From: Dendrolimus kikuchii
Lineage: Eukaryota > Arthropoda > Insecta > Lepidoptera > Lasiocampidae
Assembly: GCA_019925095.2 (NCBI GenBank)
Contig: CM034402.1
Span: 13,217,501-13,281,500, forward strand
DNA length: 64,000 nt
Direction of reading: 5' to 3'
Below the pieces are notes generated by a model. That model was not told the DNA's origin, did no database searches, and saw only the letters and a list, made by a program, of their open reading frames with translations. Within the stretch, counting starts at the first letter, position 1, and each line of letters starts with the position of its first letter. Below are positions 36,001 to 49,886 of this stretch, piece after piece. Made by a program: the position numbers and the translations under genes.

Positions 36001-37960
36001 CAGCAGTAGTGTGATGTGCCGTCTCATCTTCGAGAATATGCCCAGTTTTTGCTGCAGTTTGTGCTATATACTCAATGTAAGAGCCAAAGTTGAGAGTAAC
36101 TTAATTGATTTAGAATTAATTGGAGAACGTTTCACTGAGTTAGATATTGTTTCCTCTAATATAGGTCATAATATATATTTGCTATGCACGTATATACGTA
36201 ATACGTATATACCAACGTATCTTGTAAGTTTAGGCAAAACCTTACACGAGAAGGCACTTAGAATTGGACTGTTATATTAGAGTAGCAGATCACGTAGGCG
36301 GAAATCTGCCTGACCAATAATATACCTTTACCCTTCACCCGATTTGTATTCAAGGGAGTAAAGTGAACCCCACAAGGATTACAAAACTTTGCCTGAGAAG
36401 AGACTGTAAACAGGTTTAACGCTTATAATGGTGCCACAGGTTTAGTAGGCCGTCTGAAATGTGCTATATTGAAAATTGTTACGTCCAAAAAGGATAAAAC
36501 GGACCTATCCAAGCTTGCTGTGATGTTATTATGACTACGAATTAAAATGTTGAACTTTAAACTTGTTATTTGCCTTCATAATAATAATACAGCTCAATTC
36601 TTGCCTTAGAAATAACATCGTGGAACTTTATAGTGCAAAATATCTAAAGTAGAAGAACATTTATAATTAAGTATAAAAAATCAACTGATATCATTCAATG
36701 GAAATAAATATTACCCTTGACTCTTGATGAAATTACTTACACTCGACTTCTATCTGGAATCGATATATGAATACCTTTCAAGTTAAACAAAATAATCTTA
36801 TGTTGAATTCGTAGGGTATACTAGTGATATAATGTACCAAAATGTAATTTTGTTTCATTTTCACGGTCTTAAGAATGAAAATTTGGTATATATGTAGTTT
36901 TAATAAGGAACCAACACTCTAGTGTCCAGATCATTCAATTACAATTGTAATTTTCTAGAAAACTTCAAAGTATTTTCTTTCTAAAGGGTAATTTTTTTAT
37001 TTGTACTTTTTATTTCAGGAAAACATGTCCTATTGTTATTGTATAATGCATAAAATTAATTTACAATAATGCAGCAGAGTTAAAATCTCGAAGATATTGT
37101 CTTATATATATATAAGTATTATCTATGTATTAGTCGTTCAAGTTGGTATACACAAAAAAGCTTCAAATTGTGCGTAATAGTAAAAAAATTATATCAAAAT
37201 AAAACTAAATTCAAGCAGGGAAGTGGTGACAGTAGTGGTTAGCGCGGGTATCAAACGTTGATAACTTGCGTTCATATACCACTTTCCTGTTTACTGCAGT
37301 GACAGTGGACATAATGTAAATGCGGTATAAGGTATAATCATTCCAAAATCTTAATAACCGTGATAGTTAATTTAAACTCCATTAATAGAGCAAACAGATC
37401 CAAGTTATTGCGAATTAAAGTATTAATTACAATGATTATGGCCATTAATTATATTCTCGGTTAGCTTTACGATAACAATTAAACCACTAAGGAGACTCAA
37501 CACTGCATTTGAAAGGCACCTATACTCTCGAGTTGAGGGTAGTTTTAATTACTTAGTCAAACCCCGGGAAGTACCTCTATTTTACATACATAAAAACTTA
37601 TTTTTTGCATACATAAATCTTCAATGAAAAGTTGTCCATCTGATAGTAAAAACCGCTTATTAAAATCCGTTGCGTGGTTTAGGAGGAATAAGCACATATA
37701 CGTCTTTGTTTTATAATACATAATAAATAATATGTAAAGATAAAGACAAGACTAAAATTCACATTAGAATAACATTTCAAAAAAATAATGTACGGCTTAG
37801 TACATACACTCTTATGTATACCTAGAAAAAGCTTTTAATATTTCAATACTTTACTTTCCATTAATTTTTTTCGGAATGGGCAAGGATTAGCGTGAAGAGA
37901 TTTGGACCTTTCCCGAAAGCCTTATATTTAAGTAAGGCGTTTACCGTCTTAAAAGTGGGA
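36001..37960. other. Intergenic, no gene recognised
   Basis: AT-rich. A degenerate tRNA-like motif (GTAGTGGTTAGCGCGGGTAT) at about 37231 may be a SINE remnant. Confidence 0.35.
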
Positions 37961-38005
37961 CGTGTTCAAAGTGCCGTTAGAATTTTCGCACAAAAATAGG
38001 AATCA

Positions 38006-38515
38006 TAGGGCACTTTCTGATTTGTCCGTGCGGCAGCGGTGCGGAATCGATATGCTCGGTATACGCGGTGCCGAAAGCTTACCAAACATATTTCTATTAG
38101 CGTTTTTGATTCTATCGGTGTGTGTCGATCCGGCTTACCGACATCTTATCCGTGCAGGAACGGAGAAAGAATACAATTTCCTGCGGCCGGGCGGCCTGTC
38201 GTAAGAAGCGACTAAACAACCCACAGCCCGGTGGTAGGGCATTTGCTCGACTGGATGGCTACCACCCCTGTTCTAGAGCATGCCGCCATAACAACTTTGA
38301 GCTGTGTTTCGGCATTAGTGACCAGGTTCCAGACTCACTTAAGAGAGCAGCAGCGCATTTGTAGCACCTTTGGTGTGGCAAATGTCCATAGACGATGGTA
38401 ACTGCTTTCCATCAAGTGGGCCGTCTGCCTGTCTGCTGAACTTCTGCAATAAAAAAAAAATCGAGCATACCGATCCGCACCCCTGCTGCACCGATAAATT
38501 AGAAAGCGGTTATAA
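38006..38515. mobile_element. Inverted-repeat element split by a family A SINE
   Basis: The left arm 38006-38059 (ACTTTCTGATTTGTCCGTGC, GATATGCTCGGTA) is the diverged inverse of 38461-38512 (TCGAGCATACCGATCCGCAC). The SINE-like repeat at 38146-38460 lies between. Confidence 0.65.
38146..38460 (+). mobile_element. 310-bp SINE-like repeat, family A
   Basis: TTATCCGTGCAGGAACGG to CTGAACTTCTGCAATAAAAA. Full length with poly(A); close to the copies at 46723 and 62688. Confidence 0.88.
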
Positions 38516-39239
38516 TTAAATATTTGAATGAAGGTCCAATATCTCTATATATGTACGAGTATATCTAGTTATTAACCCACGTCCGTCTGCTTTTGTTTTT
38601 TTTTAAATAATGTCAAAAAGCGACTGTAGCGCTAAAACATATATAATTTATTATTTCTTGTCAAAAGCCTGAATTTGCATTTTTATATACGTCTAATTTA
38701 AGAAATTTTGGATGGTCCATATAAAATTTTATCCTCATTTTCTTTCCTTTTGCGATTGACTTTTGAGACAAAAGATAACCTAGGTACGTGGTGAGGGCAC
38801 TATCTTCCTCTTAACACATTTCATTATGATTCGTTCAGCCATTTATTTGTAAATTAGGTACCTAACACACAAACACATTTATAGTCAGTATGGGTTATAT
38901 GAAAGCGAGGTTCTGCAAAATTGCAGATGTTCCTTTTGGTATTGTTACATTGTTAAATGTTACACAGGACGTAAGTAAGCACGTACGAAACTACACTCGG
39001 GCCCACGAAAGTAAGTAAACGCATGAATATATTGTTCTATGTGATATGTTATTTTCAGACGTAGGTAGGTATTTGGCGAATTTGGGAGCTACCCGTACTG
39101 ACACACAATCATAGTGATATTGTTAGTTTCCTATTCACGACTTTTGCAATGAACCGAATATTATGAAATTTGGTATATATGTACATATATTCTGAAACGG
39201 AGATGATCATAAGATACTTTTTATCCCGACTAAATTAGG
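38516..39239. other. Intergenic, no gene recognised
   Basis: AT-rich. The segment from about 39100 (ACCGAATATTATGAAATTTG, GAAACGGAGATGATC) looks like a Helitron interior without ends. Confidence 0.35.
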
Positions 39240-39243
39240 ATAC

Positions 39244-39755
39244 TGTTACGAGTGTGGGAGTCGAATTAAAATGCCGTTCGAATTACTATAGAGTTTATTA
39301 GAACTATACAAACACGTATAAAACAGGTAGAAATAAAACTAGACACTACTTGTTACAATCTGCACGATCAATAACACGCGCAAAGAATGTCACTATATCG
39401 CTTGTCGAATGTACACATCTTGTTTGTATCGTAATCGTTGCTCGACTGCCTCACCCCTCCGTTCAGGCATTGTTTTATAGTAAACTGTAAAATACACAAT
39501 GGAAGCTCGTCGGCTGGGTTCTTCCAAGAAAATGTAATTTGCACACCTGTGAACGGCCAACAAAGTTGAAAACAATAACAATAACGATTAGTTCGACACT
39601 AATGACGGCCATAGAAGAAGTAGAAAAACAATAGCATGTTTTTCTTAATTACAAATTCTAAACACAAAGTAAACAAAAAAAACATAAATCCGGAAGGCAA
39701 TAAACCGCGCTTTTACGACAGGCAGGTGTGCGCATTTTTTTGGCGGTATGTAACA
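39244..39755 (-). mobile_element. Solo LTR (512 bp)
   Basis: Ends TGTTACGAGTG and GTATGTAACA, flanked by ATAC (39240-39243 and 39756-39759). It is the reverse complement of the family at 3119-3572 (shared AAACACAAAGTAAAC and CACACCTG segments). No coding region. Confidence 0.87.
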
Positions 39756-40034
39756 ATACTATTTCTAGAAAATGGGATAATATATGTGGAACAAAGACTT
39801 ACATACAGCATACGCGAGTGAAACTGCATAAACGATGTCCCAAGCAAAGATTATATTTTACTTGGCAACAACTTTAAAATTATATAAAACAACAACTAAG
39901 TATTAAATTGTTTTAGAAAACACTTAATTTTTGTTTGCTATTCTAAAATATATTTTTATGTAACTAACTTAAGTATTGCATTACATAAGTTTTTCAACTT
40001 ATGTATATATATTAATTAGTCTACAGTATATGAA

Positions 40035-40292
40035 TTAGGCATAATTATTCAAGACAAAGTAGTGTTTTCTGAGTGCGTTCTTAAATGTAGGCGATGTTTT
40101 GGCCTCTCTGACAGTAAGAGGCATCGCATTCCAAAGTTTTACAACCTGCACTGTAAAAGAATAAAAATTATTTGAAGAAGTATTAACTCGTGGAGGAAAC
40201 AAATCAAACCTAAGATTGATACGATGGTGTCTGACGATTTTGACGAGACAGTAATAGCAGAATTGGGCTCCTGATGTAGAGTATTCCGCCAT
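40035..40292 (-). pseudogene. LINE reverse transcriptase C-terminal tail
   Basis: Minus frame: HHRINLRFDLFPPR, FTVQVVKLWNAMPLTVREAK and FKNALRKHYF, then a stop. The VKLWNxLP...FK..L block is the usual end of Jockey/CR1/R1-type proteins. Adjacent 40275-40470 is a family A SINE fragment. Confidence 0.75.
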
Positions 40293-40470
40293 AACAACCT
40301 TGAGTTGTGTTCCAGTATTATTGGGGGCTAAAACCTAACCAGGTTTTAGTCCCCTTTCAAGGCCGGCAGCACATTGGTAGGACCTCTGGTGTTCCAAATA
40401 TGAATAAACAATGGTGACCACTTTTCATCAGGTGGAATGTCAGTCTGACTGCTATACTCATGCAATAAAA
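40275..40470 (+). mobile_element. Partial SINE-like repeat, family A
   Basis: Starts inside the repeat at GAGTATTCCGCCATAACAAC; contains a small duplication of an AACC motif; ends CATGCAATAAAAAAAC. Confidence 0.7.
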
Positions 40471-40976
40471 AAACAAGAAATAAAGAGCTAATATTTTCTG
40501 TATCAAGCATTTTTATGATGAAAGTTGAATACTTACAAGAATATTTTCTCGTTAATCTTTTTGCTCAGCTTTCTCAGATAAGGAACACTTAGTTCTTGCT
40601 TGACATCCAACATTCTGAACATTTTTCCATCTCTGTTGGGATTTAAGACATAGTACATAGGACCGTAGTTTTGTTTTTAGGAATTATTATTATTGTTGAT
40701 AAAGATAATTGTGCCAATGCTATAATGTGTTTGAATTTCAAAATTATATTAGGATTTTCCTTTTTTGTTTAATTTCTCCAATGATTTAGGATCGGCTTAG
40801 TTTGTGTTTTTCTTACATCTTCCTTTATTCTGTATTTTCCTTGCAACAACACAAATCTACATATCATCCTACATACAATGCGTCAGTTTAGTCTTAATTT
40901 CTAATCTTATCTTAATTATCTATATCTTATAAATATAAATAAGATATAGATAATTAAGATATTAGATTATCTCTAT

Positions 40977-41222
40977 CTATCTTTATAAATATTATAAACG
41001 CGAACGTTTGTAAGAATGGATGTATGGATGTATAGATGTATGGATGTATGTTTGTTACTCTTTCACGCAAAAACTACTTAATGGATTTTGATGAAACTTT
41101 ACAGTAATATAGCTTACACATCAGAATAACACATAGGCTATAATTTATAAAGATATAATGTGAATTATCAAAAATATAACGATTTTCCATCACCACGCGG
41201 GTAAAACCGCGGACGCAGCTAG
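40977..41222 (+). mobile_element. Short Helitron
   Basis: TCTTTATAAATATTATAAAC near the left, (GGATGTAT)n, then CGCGGGTAAAACCGCGGACG and CTAG|T. Confidence 0.7.
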
Positions 41223-41239
41223 TAATATTATATCGATCC

Positions 41240-41345
41240 CGTCCTAAAAACTGGCAACGCATTAGCTGCGCTCTCGGTGTTGCACTATAGGCGACGGCAA
41301 CCACTTTCCGTGAGCGTCCGTCTGCCTGATTGCCAACTTCGGATT
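41240..41345 (+). mobile_element. Partial SINE-like repeat, family B
   Basis: CTGGCAACGCATTAGCTGCG, TATAGGCGACGGCAACCAC, ending GATTGCCAACTT. Same subfamily as 11690 and 19930. Confidence 0.6.
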
Positions 41346-41458
41346 TAAAAAAGTCATCATAAATCATAAGTACATCGCTAGACATTTTGTTAAAATATTG
41401 ATCTTAACAAGATCCGTAGAGTATCTATATAGTATTATATTTGAGACTAGGATCTACA

Positions 41459-41882
41459 CTAGGATTTAGTGAAAACTGTGTCGGAATAAGCTAATTTTTT
41501 TTCATTCGAACAACTACAAACCGTTGCCGGGAAAATTCCCGAGGGATTTCCGGGGTAAAAAATCACACATTTTATTACATAACATTTGCTATCGATCAGT
41601 GAAAAAATTGCATTGGCATTCGATTTTTTCTTAAATCTGGCCATATTAAATCATTCTCAGAAAAATTCTCGCGGGATTCCTAGGATAAAAAGAAGCGCAG
41701 ATTTTAACAATCTAAAAATTTGCTGTCGATCAACAAAAACCACAACGGAATCGGACCAGTAGTTTTTACGTAAATCCTAAACAAACCGACAAGTATCATT
41801 GTTTATATAGTCTATTCCAGTTGTTCTTTTTTAATAGATAATGTACAGAGACGGTATGTTTAGAATTTTATAGTATTATAGA
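41459..41882 (-). mobile_element. Non-autonomous Helitron
   Basis: A|CTAG on the left and TAGA|T on the right. Same interior order as 55841-56365 (CTGTGTCGGAATAAGCTAAT, CGGGAAAATTCCCG). Confidence 0.72.
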
Positions 41883-42171
41883 TAAATATGGACCCTATTC
41901 GAAAAATCTTTTTCGTGGGTTTCATAGTCAAATGTTCTAAACAGTAGACGTTCGTCACTTCTAAGAATCCCTCTGTTGTATGTAGACTGACATACACGTT
42001 GCCGATTTTAGTAGCACCCTCAGTGACATTATGATGTGACATATGTTGTTGATTACCCAAGTTGTTATTACCGTGTACCATACAGAAGGGGGAAACTTTT
42101 CCAATTTTCAGCTGCGGTTTGTAGCGAGCACCATTAATGGTTTTGAATATTTTAACATTTTTCAAAAACAA
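41860..42171 (-). CDS. 103-codon open frame, unknown
   Basis: Minus frame rich in polar residues (KVSPFCMVHGNNNLG, NVTEGATKIGNVYVS). Its C-terminus runs into the Helitron end, so the stop is probably not original. No family recognised; it may be an exon fragment or chance. Confidence 0.2.
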   Translation of the reverse strand: MFLKNVKIFKTINGARYKPQLKIGKVSPFCMVHGNNNLGNQQHMSHHNVTEGATKIGNVYVSLHTTEGFLEVTNVYCLEHLTMKPTKKIFRIGSIFIYNTIKF

Positions 42172-42894
42172 CGTAACAAGTTACCTTTATTAATAAGCAG
42201 GTGTAATTAATGTTTTCTATTGTTTTCACATAAAACAGCTTTCATGAAAAGTTTAGTTTTTTAGAGTTCTATAGACATTTTGAAAAAGTAAACCCGTATA
42301 AAATCGTCAAACATATTTGTATGACGATTTTATAGGTATATACAACCGTAAAGCAATACCATAGTCAAATAGTGAAAAAGTTAAAAATATAGATGGCCCC
42401 TCGTGCATATTTATAATTGAGGGATGATTTTTTAAGACCACATGAGACAGGGGAGCCTAGAGCGACTTCTTTTCCAGAGCCGTTTAGTGAAATTGACACT
42501 GGTAGTCTTAAGACATAGCATAATGTTCCATTTTCTTTTGATGCTTGTCATATTCGTAATACGAATCCGCGAAAGCGGCCGCTTTACGCCCTAGGTACTG
42601 AATAACCATGATGTTTCTTTTTTCTTTTTTTTGTATTTACGTCAATAGATGGCGAGATACCTATTATCTGTCAAAGTCGTGAAAAGTTTGCTACCCACAT
42701 GCTCTAAGTTTCGAACGTGGAGGGCAAAATTCTGAAAAATAACGAAATAGAAGTTAAAAATAATTTTAAGAAATTAAATATATTACAGTACGTTTATTTT
42801 TGGAATAATGTATTTAAGGAAGATAAAATTAAATGTTAAAAATAAACTAAGGTATAAATCAGTGAATTTAGACTAACAATTCGCTACCAGAGTG

Positions 42895-43020
42895 AAGCGT
42901 TCTCAGAAGGCTGGTTGTATTACGTCGCTGTATGGCAATGCTGATTGATTCTCTGAGCGAAATATGAACAAGCCTTCTATGATATATATAATCACGGGTG
43001 GCATTAACGAGTTTCTTGCA
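42895..43020 (-). mobile_element. Second, degenerate 3' copy of the element at 14424
   Basis: Matches 14440-14575 (CAGAAGGCTGG, GCTGTATGGCAAT, AGCCTTCT...ATCACGGGT) with small gaps, just upstream of the odorant receptor gene. Confidence 0.65.
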
Positions 43021-43353
43021 AAAGGATAAGTAAGTACAGTTGTGTGGTATTGAGATGTGGCGTATTTTGGATTAGGTTATAAATGTTTTTTGTAGTTAAA
43101 TGACAAGAATAGTAGACATTGGTCCCTTCTACGGGACCCTTTATTTTGCGTCCGTGCACAATTGACTGCTTCTTTTGTTATATAAGGTAATGGTGAATAG
43201 AAACCACTTGCTAACTGTTAATTAAGACGTAACTGTATTATAATTATTTTGATATTCGTATTCAGGACTTGCCTTTCTATCATACTATTTAGACGCGTTG
43301 TTGCGTTAAAATATATTATAATATTATTTCGGAATCAGTAGCCAACATTAAAA

Positions 43354-46300
43354 ATGTCTTTTAAAACGAAGTGCTTGCTGCGAGATTTCTGCAAATACGT
43401 ATATTACGCGGGCGCCGGCAATTGTTGGTATGAAGATATTTACAGCGAAACGATTCCTTATAAAATGTACGGAGTAATTTCTTTCGCGATTTACACGATG
43501 ATGGTTTTCCTAGAAAATCTCGCTGCATTGTTCGGTACCTTACCTGAAGTGGAAAAAAACTCGGCTGTCATGTTTGCGGCAATACATAACATTGTACTCA
43601 CTAAAATGTTCCTCTTTTTGTATCACAAGAAATCTATACGAAAATTAAATTATGAAATGGCGACAGTGGGGGAAGAGTTTGAAGAAGAAGCGGCTATGAA
43701 GAAACAGTATAGAAAAGTAAAGATTGGAATAATTTTGTATATTATTACGGTTTATTTGTCACTTATCTCTTATGGAATAGAAAGTGCAAGGAGGTCCATA
43801 TATGAAGGTTAGTTGACCCTTTCAGAGCATTTATTTTACTTTTGAAAGCTCGATGACGGATCAATTAGTAATGTTCTAATGCGTTAACGACTCGATTTGT
43901 TATAAAAATCGACTTCATTTATAAATAAGTTTTAATCTATTTAACTTACCTATATATTTTTGCTAAAATACTATATCCTGTAATAAATATACCCACATTT
44001 CAATGAACATAATCTACATATATTAAATAAGCGATTTTTCTAATAAAGTAAAAAAAAGAAAGTATAACCCTTTTTATTTTCAAATCGATTACTTTCGATT
44101 TATTTACGTGTAGTGTGGATGGTTTAGTAGTCTGTGCGTTACATGACTCACAGAATATCACTATTACGTCACCCACAACAATTATGTAATTTGTGTCATG
44201 TGAGCTGTACTAAGTACTATCCAGAACCATATAACTTGATAGACCTGCATACGTCAAAAGTAAAATAAACGTTTGGAAACAAATTAGAGCTGTAATCAAA
44301 ATAATGATTCCAACATAGCTCTACTTCGTACAAAATGTTATTTACAACAAATCTGTACTCAACAAATCTTAAACTTGAATTGTACAATTTATGAAACGCT
44401 ACATGCTTGTGCGAAAAATTCTTAAAAAATACAGTTTCCGAGACTGTAACAGATGTTACCCGTCAGCCGTCAGTACCCGTACATTACGTTCAGACTCGGG
44501 TTAATTTACATACTCTACGAACTACATTACTAAGTTGACTGACATACAGGAGCAGCGCTGTAATACCGCTGTCAAGTTATATACCAGCAAGGAATGCAGT
44601 CGTCTCCACGCTTGTTAGTTATATGAACTCGTGATTAAGTTTGTCTTCTCGCTTATAAATTAGTCTTAATGTAATATTTTGTAAATTCATTAGAATTTGT
44701 CTACAAAAGGTCACAAAAAATCGGGCAAATTATGAGGCGTAACATTTTTTTTAAAATTGTTTTATGTACATGTACACGTATGTCTACAAAAAACATAATT
44801 TCGCTTTCTTTCGTAATTCTAGAATATACCTGTAATTACACGGTACCACTACCTTGTCTAGGTAGTACTACTGAAAAGTAGTTATTATTAGTAGCAGTGT
44901 AAGTGTTATTAGTAGTATTAAAAGTAGTTACTTATTTAATTTTATTTTCAACTAGCAGCTCATCTCAGCTTCGGACGGGTGGATATTTTTTTAAATTTTA
45001 GGATAAACGTATACTTATGTTACTCAGGGATAACGTTAAAAATAAAGGCATTCTAGTGGTGAAAGAATTTTTGAAATAGGCCCAGTAGTTTTAAGTTTAT
45101 TCGTCACAAAAATACAAATCTTTCCTCTTTATAATATTAGTATACATTTATTCGGTTCATAAATATGAGTAATTATAAAGCGAATTCAGCGCTATCCAAC
45201 TTTGGCTTATGGACGGTTCCTATATCTTACCAATCGTTCATTTGCCTTACTATCGTTTAAAATTTGACAAAGCACCATAAAAGTAATGTCAAACTTCAAT
45301 TTATGGTAAGGCAAGTCTATGAATAATAAGACATGGGAACCGGCCATTAGTCGCTTGTGTGTTTGTATGTGCTTGTGTGTGTAACTGTCCTTAGCAATGT
45401 ACAGTTCTCATGGCTAAATATACACGGCTAAAGACATTCCAGTTAATCTAGTCAATGTCTATCCACATTGCAAGCGGCAGGTACCTAATGTATTTACATT
45501 TTTCCATTTTTAGGCACACCCTTTTACACAGTTGTAACTTATTTACCGCCATATGAAAGTAAATCAATAATATCTTCTATATTTAGAGTGATATTCTACA
45601 TAATATGGCTTTACATGATGTTGCCGATGATGTCTGCGGATTGTATGCCGATCACACATCTTATAACAATGGCATATAAGTTTATAACCCTATGCCATCA
45701 TTTTGAAAGAATAAGAGATGAATTTGATCAAGATATTTTAAGAATGAGCAAGAAATGTGCTGCAGAGAAATTAAGACTCGGCTGTGTGGAGGGTATTAAA
45801 ATGCATCAGAAGCTTTTGTTGTGAGTACTTTACTTTTCAAGATCTAAGACAACACCGAGTTTCTTCTTAAAAAACATTTGCAGGATTCCATAGTAATTTT
45901 GGAGAAAAGGGAACCATTATTAAATTGTCTTGTCCATCCGTCTGTTGGTCATTATATTCCTATAAACATTTACAGTACAATATACACAATAATTCATGGT
46001 GGCGTAATGGCTAAGGTACGCGTCCAGAACTCAAAGGGCGCGGCTTCGAATCCTGAACGGAATGCATGCACCACTTAGGCAATCTTCTGACCTATATGTG
46101 TATATTGTTACAACAACCACGTGCTTACAACGGTGAAGAAAATATCGTGATAAAACCTGCACATTGAGTTAACCGATATATATCTGAAAAGCCGCCTTGG
46201 ACAAGCGTGGCGGGTATACTATACATTCCCCAATAGTCGGAGGTCTGAACCCAGCAGTGTGACGTTTATAGGCTGTTATTATCATTATACGTGAAGCAAA

Positions 46301-49300
46301 AACTTTGTACCCTTTTTTACGAAAATTGCGCGGACAAAGGACTATGATATTTTGCACAATTATAATTTATATAGAGAAGAAGTGCAGAATGCTAATATTT
46401 TTTTAAATTTATATATAAAAAGTACATTAAATCAATAAAAAAACATTACACACGCTACCATGTATTTGATACACATACGCATATATTTCTTTTGTTTATT
46501 GTTAAAGTCAAATTAACAGTGTAGTCTTGGCGAAATCTGTGATTACAGAAGTCTTTGACGACAGAAACTTAATAATGTTCAAACTTATAATTTAAATTAA
46601 TTATGGTCGAATTTCAACCACTGGGCGACCACTAGTTTATATTATTATATACAGTAATTTTTCTCGGTTAAATTATATTTAGCAAAAATATGTAATATTG
46701 TATTGCCTTATCCTTGCCTCTTATCCGTGCAGAAATGGAGAAAGAATACAATTTCCTGCGGCCGGGCGGCCTGTCGTAAGAGGCGACAAAATAACCCACA
46801 ACCAGGCGGTAGGGCATTTGCCCGACTGGATGGCTACCACCCCTGGTCTAGAGTATGTCGCCATAACAACCTTGAGTGTTCCGGTATTAGTGACCAGGTT
46901 CCAGTCTCCCTTAAGAGAGCAGCAGCGCATTTGTAGCACCTTTGGTGTTGCAAATATTCATAGGCGATGGCAACCGCTTTCCATCAAGTGGGCCGTCTGC
47001 CTGTCTGCTGAACTCCTACAATAAAAAAAATTGCCTAGAAAATATTGTAAATATGGTCTGCTTTTGTAATTGTATATTTTGGTGTGCAATAAAGTGTTAT
47101 CTCTCTCTCTCTCTATCTATTTTTATATGCCGCATTACAATATTGTTGTGAAATTGTTATAAAATCAGGGATGGCCGCAATATCTGTAACTGAAGATTGA
47201 TTTTCTTGTACATACACTTATTGTTGTGTGTACATTGGTTAGATCTTGCAAAATCATAACGACATTCCTTAAAAACTTTTATTTTGACGTCATTAGGTAG
47301 CGAGATATCGCTTACAAAGTCGTCAAAAAAGTTTTATAGCGAAATGAAGAATACACTGAACGTTTTCCACTACTATGAAACCCTCCATACTTTATGGACT
47401 GCCACGCATTTGCTCAATTGTTTTTAGTAATAAATCAATAACTCATTGAACAACAGAGAACATAATAATTACCATGTAGGTATAGGTATATATTGGTTTA
47501 CAAGTTTTCTAATTTATTTAAGTGATTTTAGGTATGTGTAAAGTTTCATACTGCACTATATATTTCATTGCAGTTTGGCTGGCGAGATACATCGTGTTTT
47601 CGGAATAATAATGTCTCTACAAGTCTGTGAGAGCTCTGCAGTAGCTGTCTTGCTTTTGCTGCGTCTAGCTGTAAGGAAAATTTTTGGTATTTAATTGTTA
47701 TTGTAGTTTTAGTAGGTATAATATTAATGTTTTCCTACTAAAAATTATATTGTTAATTATATCGAGATTGTGTAACATTATATATGTATTATAATTAAAA
47801 GCAAGTGGTCGTATGCTGGGCAGACTCGCACAGAGGGGTTTTCTTTAAAAAATCATATTTCTACAATAAAATATTTATTTATCCCAACAATAAAAATAAA
47901 TTAACTATTACGTATAAAATTTTAAAATACAACGATTATATCAGTCAGCTTTAACATTCTCTCTCCGGGCGCTCTACTGCGTTCACACGACCGGGATTTC
48001 GGCCATTCTACCTGTTTGGTCATCATAATTGATATTTTCGTTATACTAAAAATGTCTGATAAAGATCCGAATGCTTAGAGAAATTAATTGTAATATAAAA
48101 TCTTGGAATTATATAGAGCTTGCTTACTGGCCGCCGTTTGTTTGACATACATAACTGCTATAGGTCCTTTAACTCTAATATTTTGTTAAAGTGTGGTTAC
48201 CTGGAAAAGGAAACCTGTTGATTAGTATTAGCCAAAAACTGCTTACAGTTTAGCCTTACTATAACTGAAACATATCAATAAATGTTTCATAATTAACATT
48301 TCATTTTTCAGCTTTCGCCTCAACTGGATTTGACAAATGCGTTCATGACGTACACGTTTGTGGGGTCTTTATTCTTACTGTTAGCATTGAATTTGTGGAA
48401 TGCTGGTGAAATTACACATCAGGTACGTATCAGAAGTAAATTTTATAGAGTTTAACATAAAATAAACAAAAATTTATGACACATAAAAACACTGTTTTTT
48501 TCTATACAGCTATTGCACATCATCTTCCATAATATTAGAACACTTTTAACTCCAGAGGGATATATTTTTAAATTAAATTAAATTTTATTTCATGTAATAT
48601 AATTTTAAATGTTATATAATATACTAGGATATGCCCGCGACTTCGTCCACGCTTGACTTGAAATTCCCGCGGGATTTTCGAGGCGCTAAGTAGTACAGGA
48701 CAATTAAAAAAGAACATAAGCTATCCGTATTACTGAAAACTGTGTCGGAATAAGCTAATTTTTATTCACCCGAACAACTTCAAGTTGCTCCCGGGAAATT
48801 TCCTGCGGGATTCCTGGGATAAAAAAAATCACAAATTTTATTACATGAAAATTGCAATCGATCAGTGAAAAAATCGCAGTGGAATTCGAATATTTTTCAA
48901 TCTAGACATTTTCAAGTATTCCCAGAAAAATTCTGCCCTTGGAAGATTTACTTCATTTTATATCGCAAACTGTCCCATCTACTGGGATGAATAGTATCTA
49001 TGTCCATTTTCGGTATTCAGACAGACAGATCGAGTAAAAGTCGCATTTTTTTAAAGATTATGAATTTTTATATCTATAAACTTGATAAATGATTAGTCCC
49101 CCATACAAACTTTAATACCCTATTTCAACCCGTTCTAGTTTTATTTATATAAATAAATATTGTGTAAACTACACAAACGACCAAAACTACCAAACGTACT
49201 AAAACTGCCGACACTACCAAAACTACCAAAACTACCACAACTACCAAAACTACCACAACTACCAAAACAACCGAATATACCAAATCGACCAACCAAAACT

Positions 49301-49835
49301 ACCAAATCTACAAACCAAAACTACCACAACTACCAAAATAACCGAATCTACCAAATCCACCAACCAATATCACAACTACCAAATCTATCGAAACTACCAA
49401 ATCTACAAAACAAAACTATCACAACTACCAAAACTACTACAGCTACCAAAACTACCAGCATAAACTACCGAAAATAGCAAAACTACCAACCAATACTACC
49501 ACAACTGCGAAACAAAACTACCAAAACTACCTAAACGACCAAATTGACCAAAATAAACAAAATGACGAAAATGGCAAACCACAAATAAAAAACCTATCCT
49601 AGGTTCCGGGATAAACTTTACATAAATCTATCCCAAAATCTATCACAGTATCCGGGATGAAACGTATCCCTTGGCCACCCTCGGTATTCAAATTACATAT
49701 GTACCGAGTATCAGCCAAATCGGTCCAATAGTCTTTCCATAAAAAGATAACAAACAGAGAGACAAATATAATTTTATCCCGGAAACTATCCCATTTTCCG
49801 GGATAAAAAGTATCCTATGTTCATTCTCGGCATCG

Positions 49836-49886
<51 letters not shown>

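Noticed and set aside
41860..42171. A confident new gene from the 103-codon frame
   Set aside because: The stop lies in Helitron sequence and no splice or start context supports it; kept only as a low-confidence frame.
46698..47024. Open frames over the SINE-like repeats (also 38122, 62675, 23384, 59344)
   Set aside because: They recur in different frames and strands of the same non-coding repeat.
49160..49560. CRISPR-like regular repeat array
   Set aside because: Units are contiguous 9/18-bp minisatellite repeats with no unique spacers, inside a eukaryotic Helitron.
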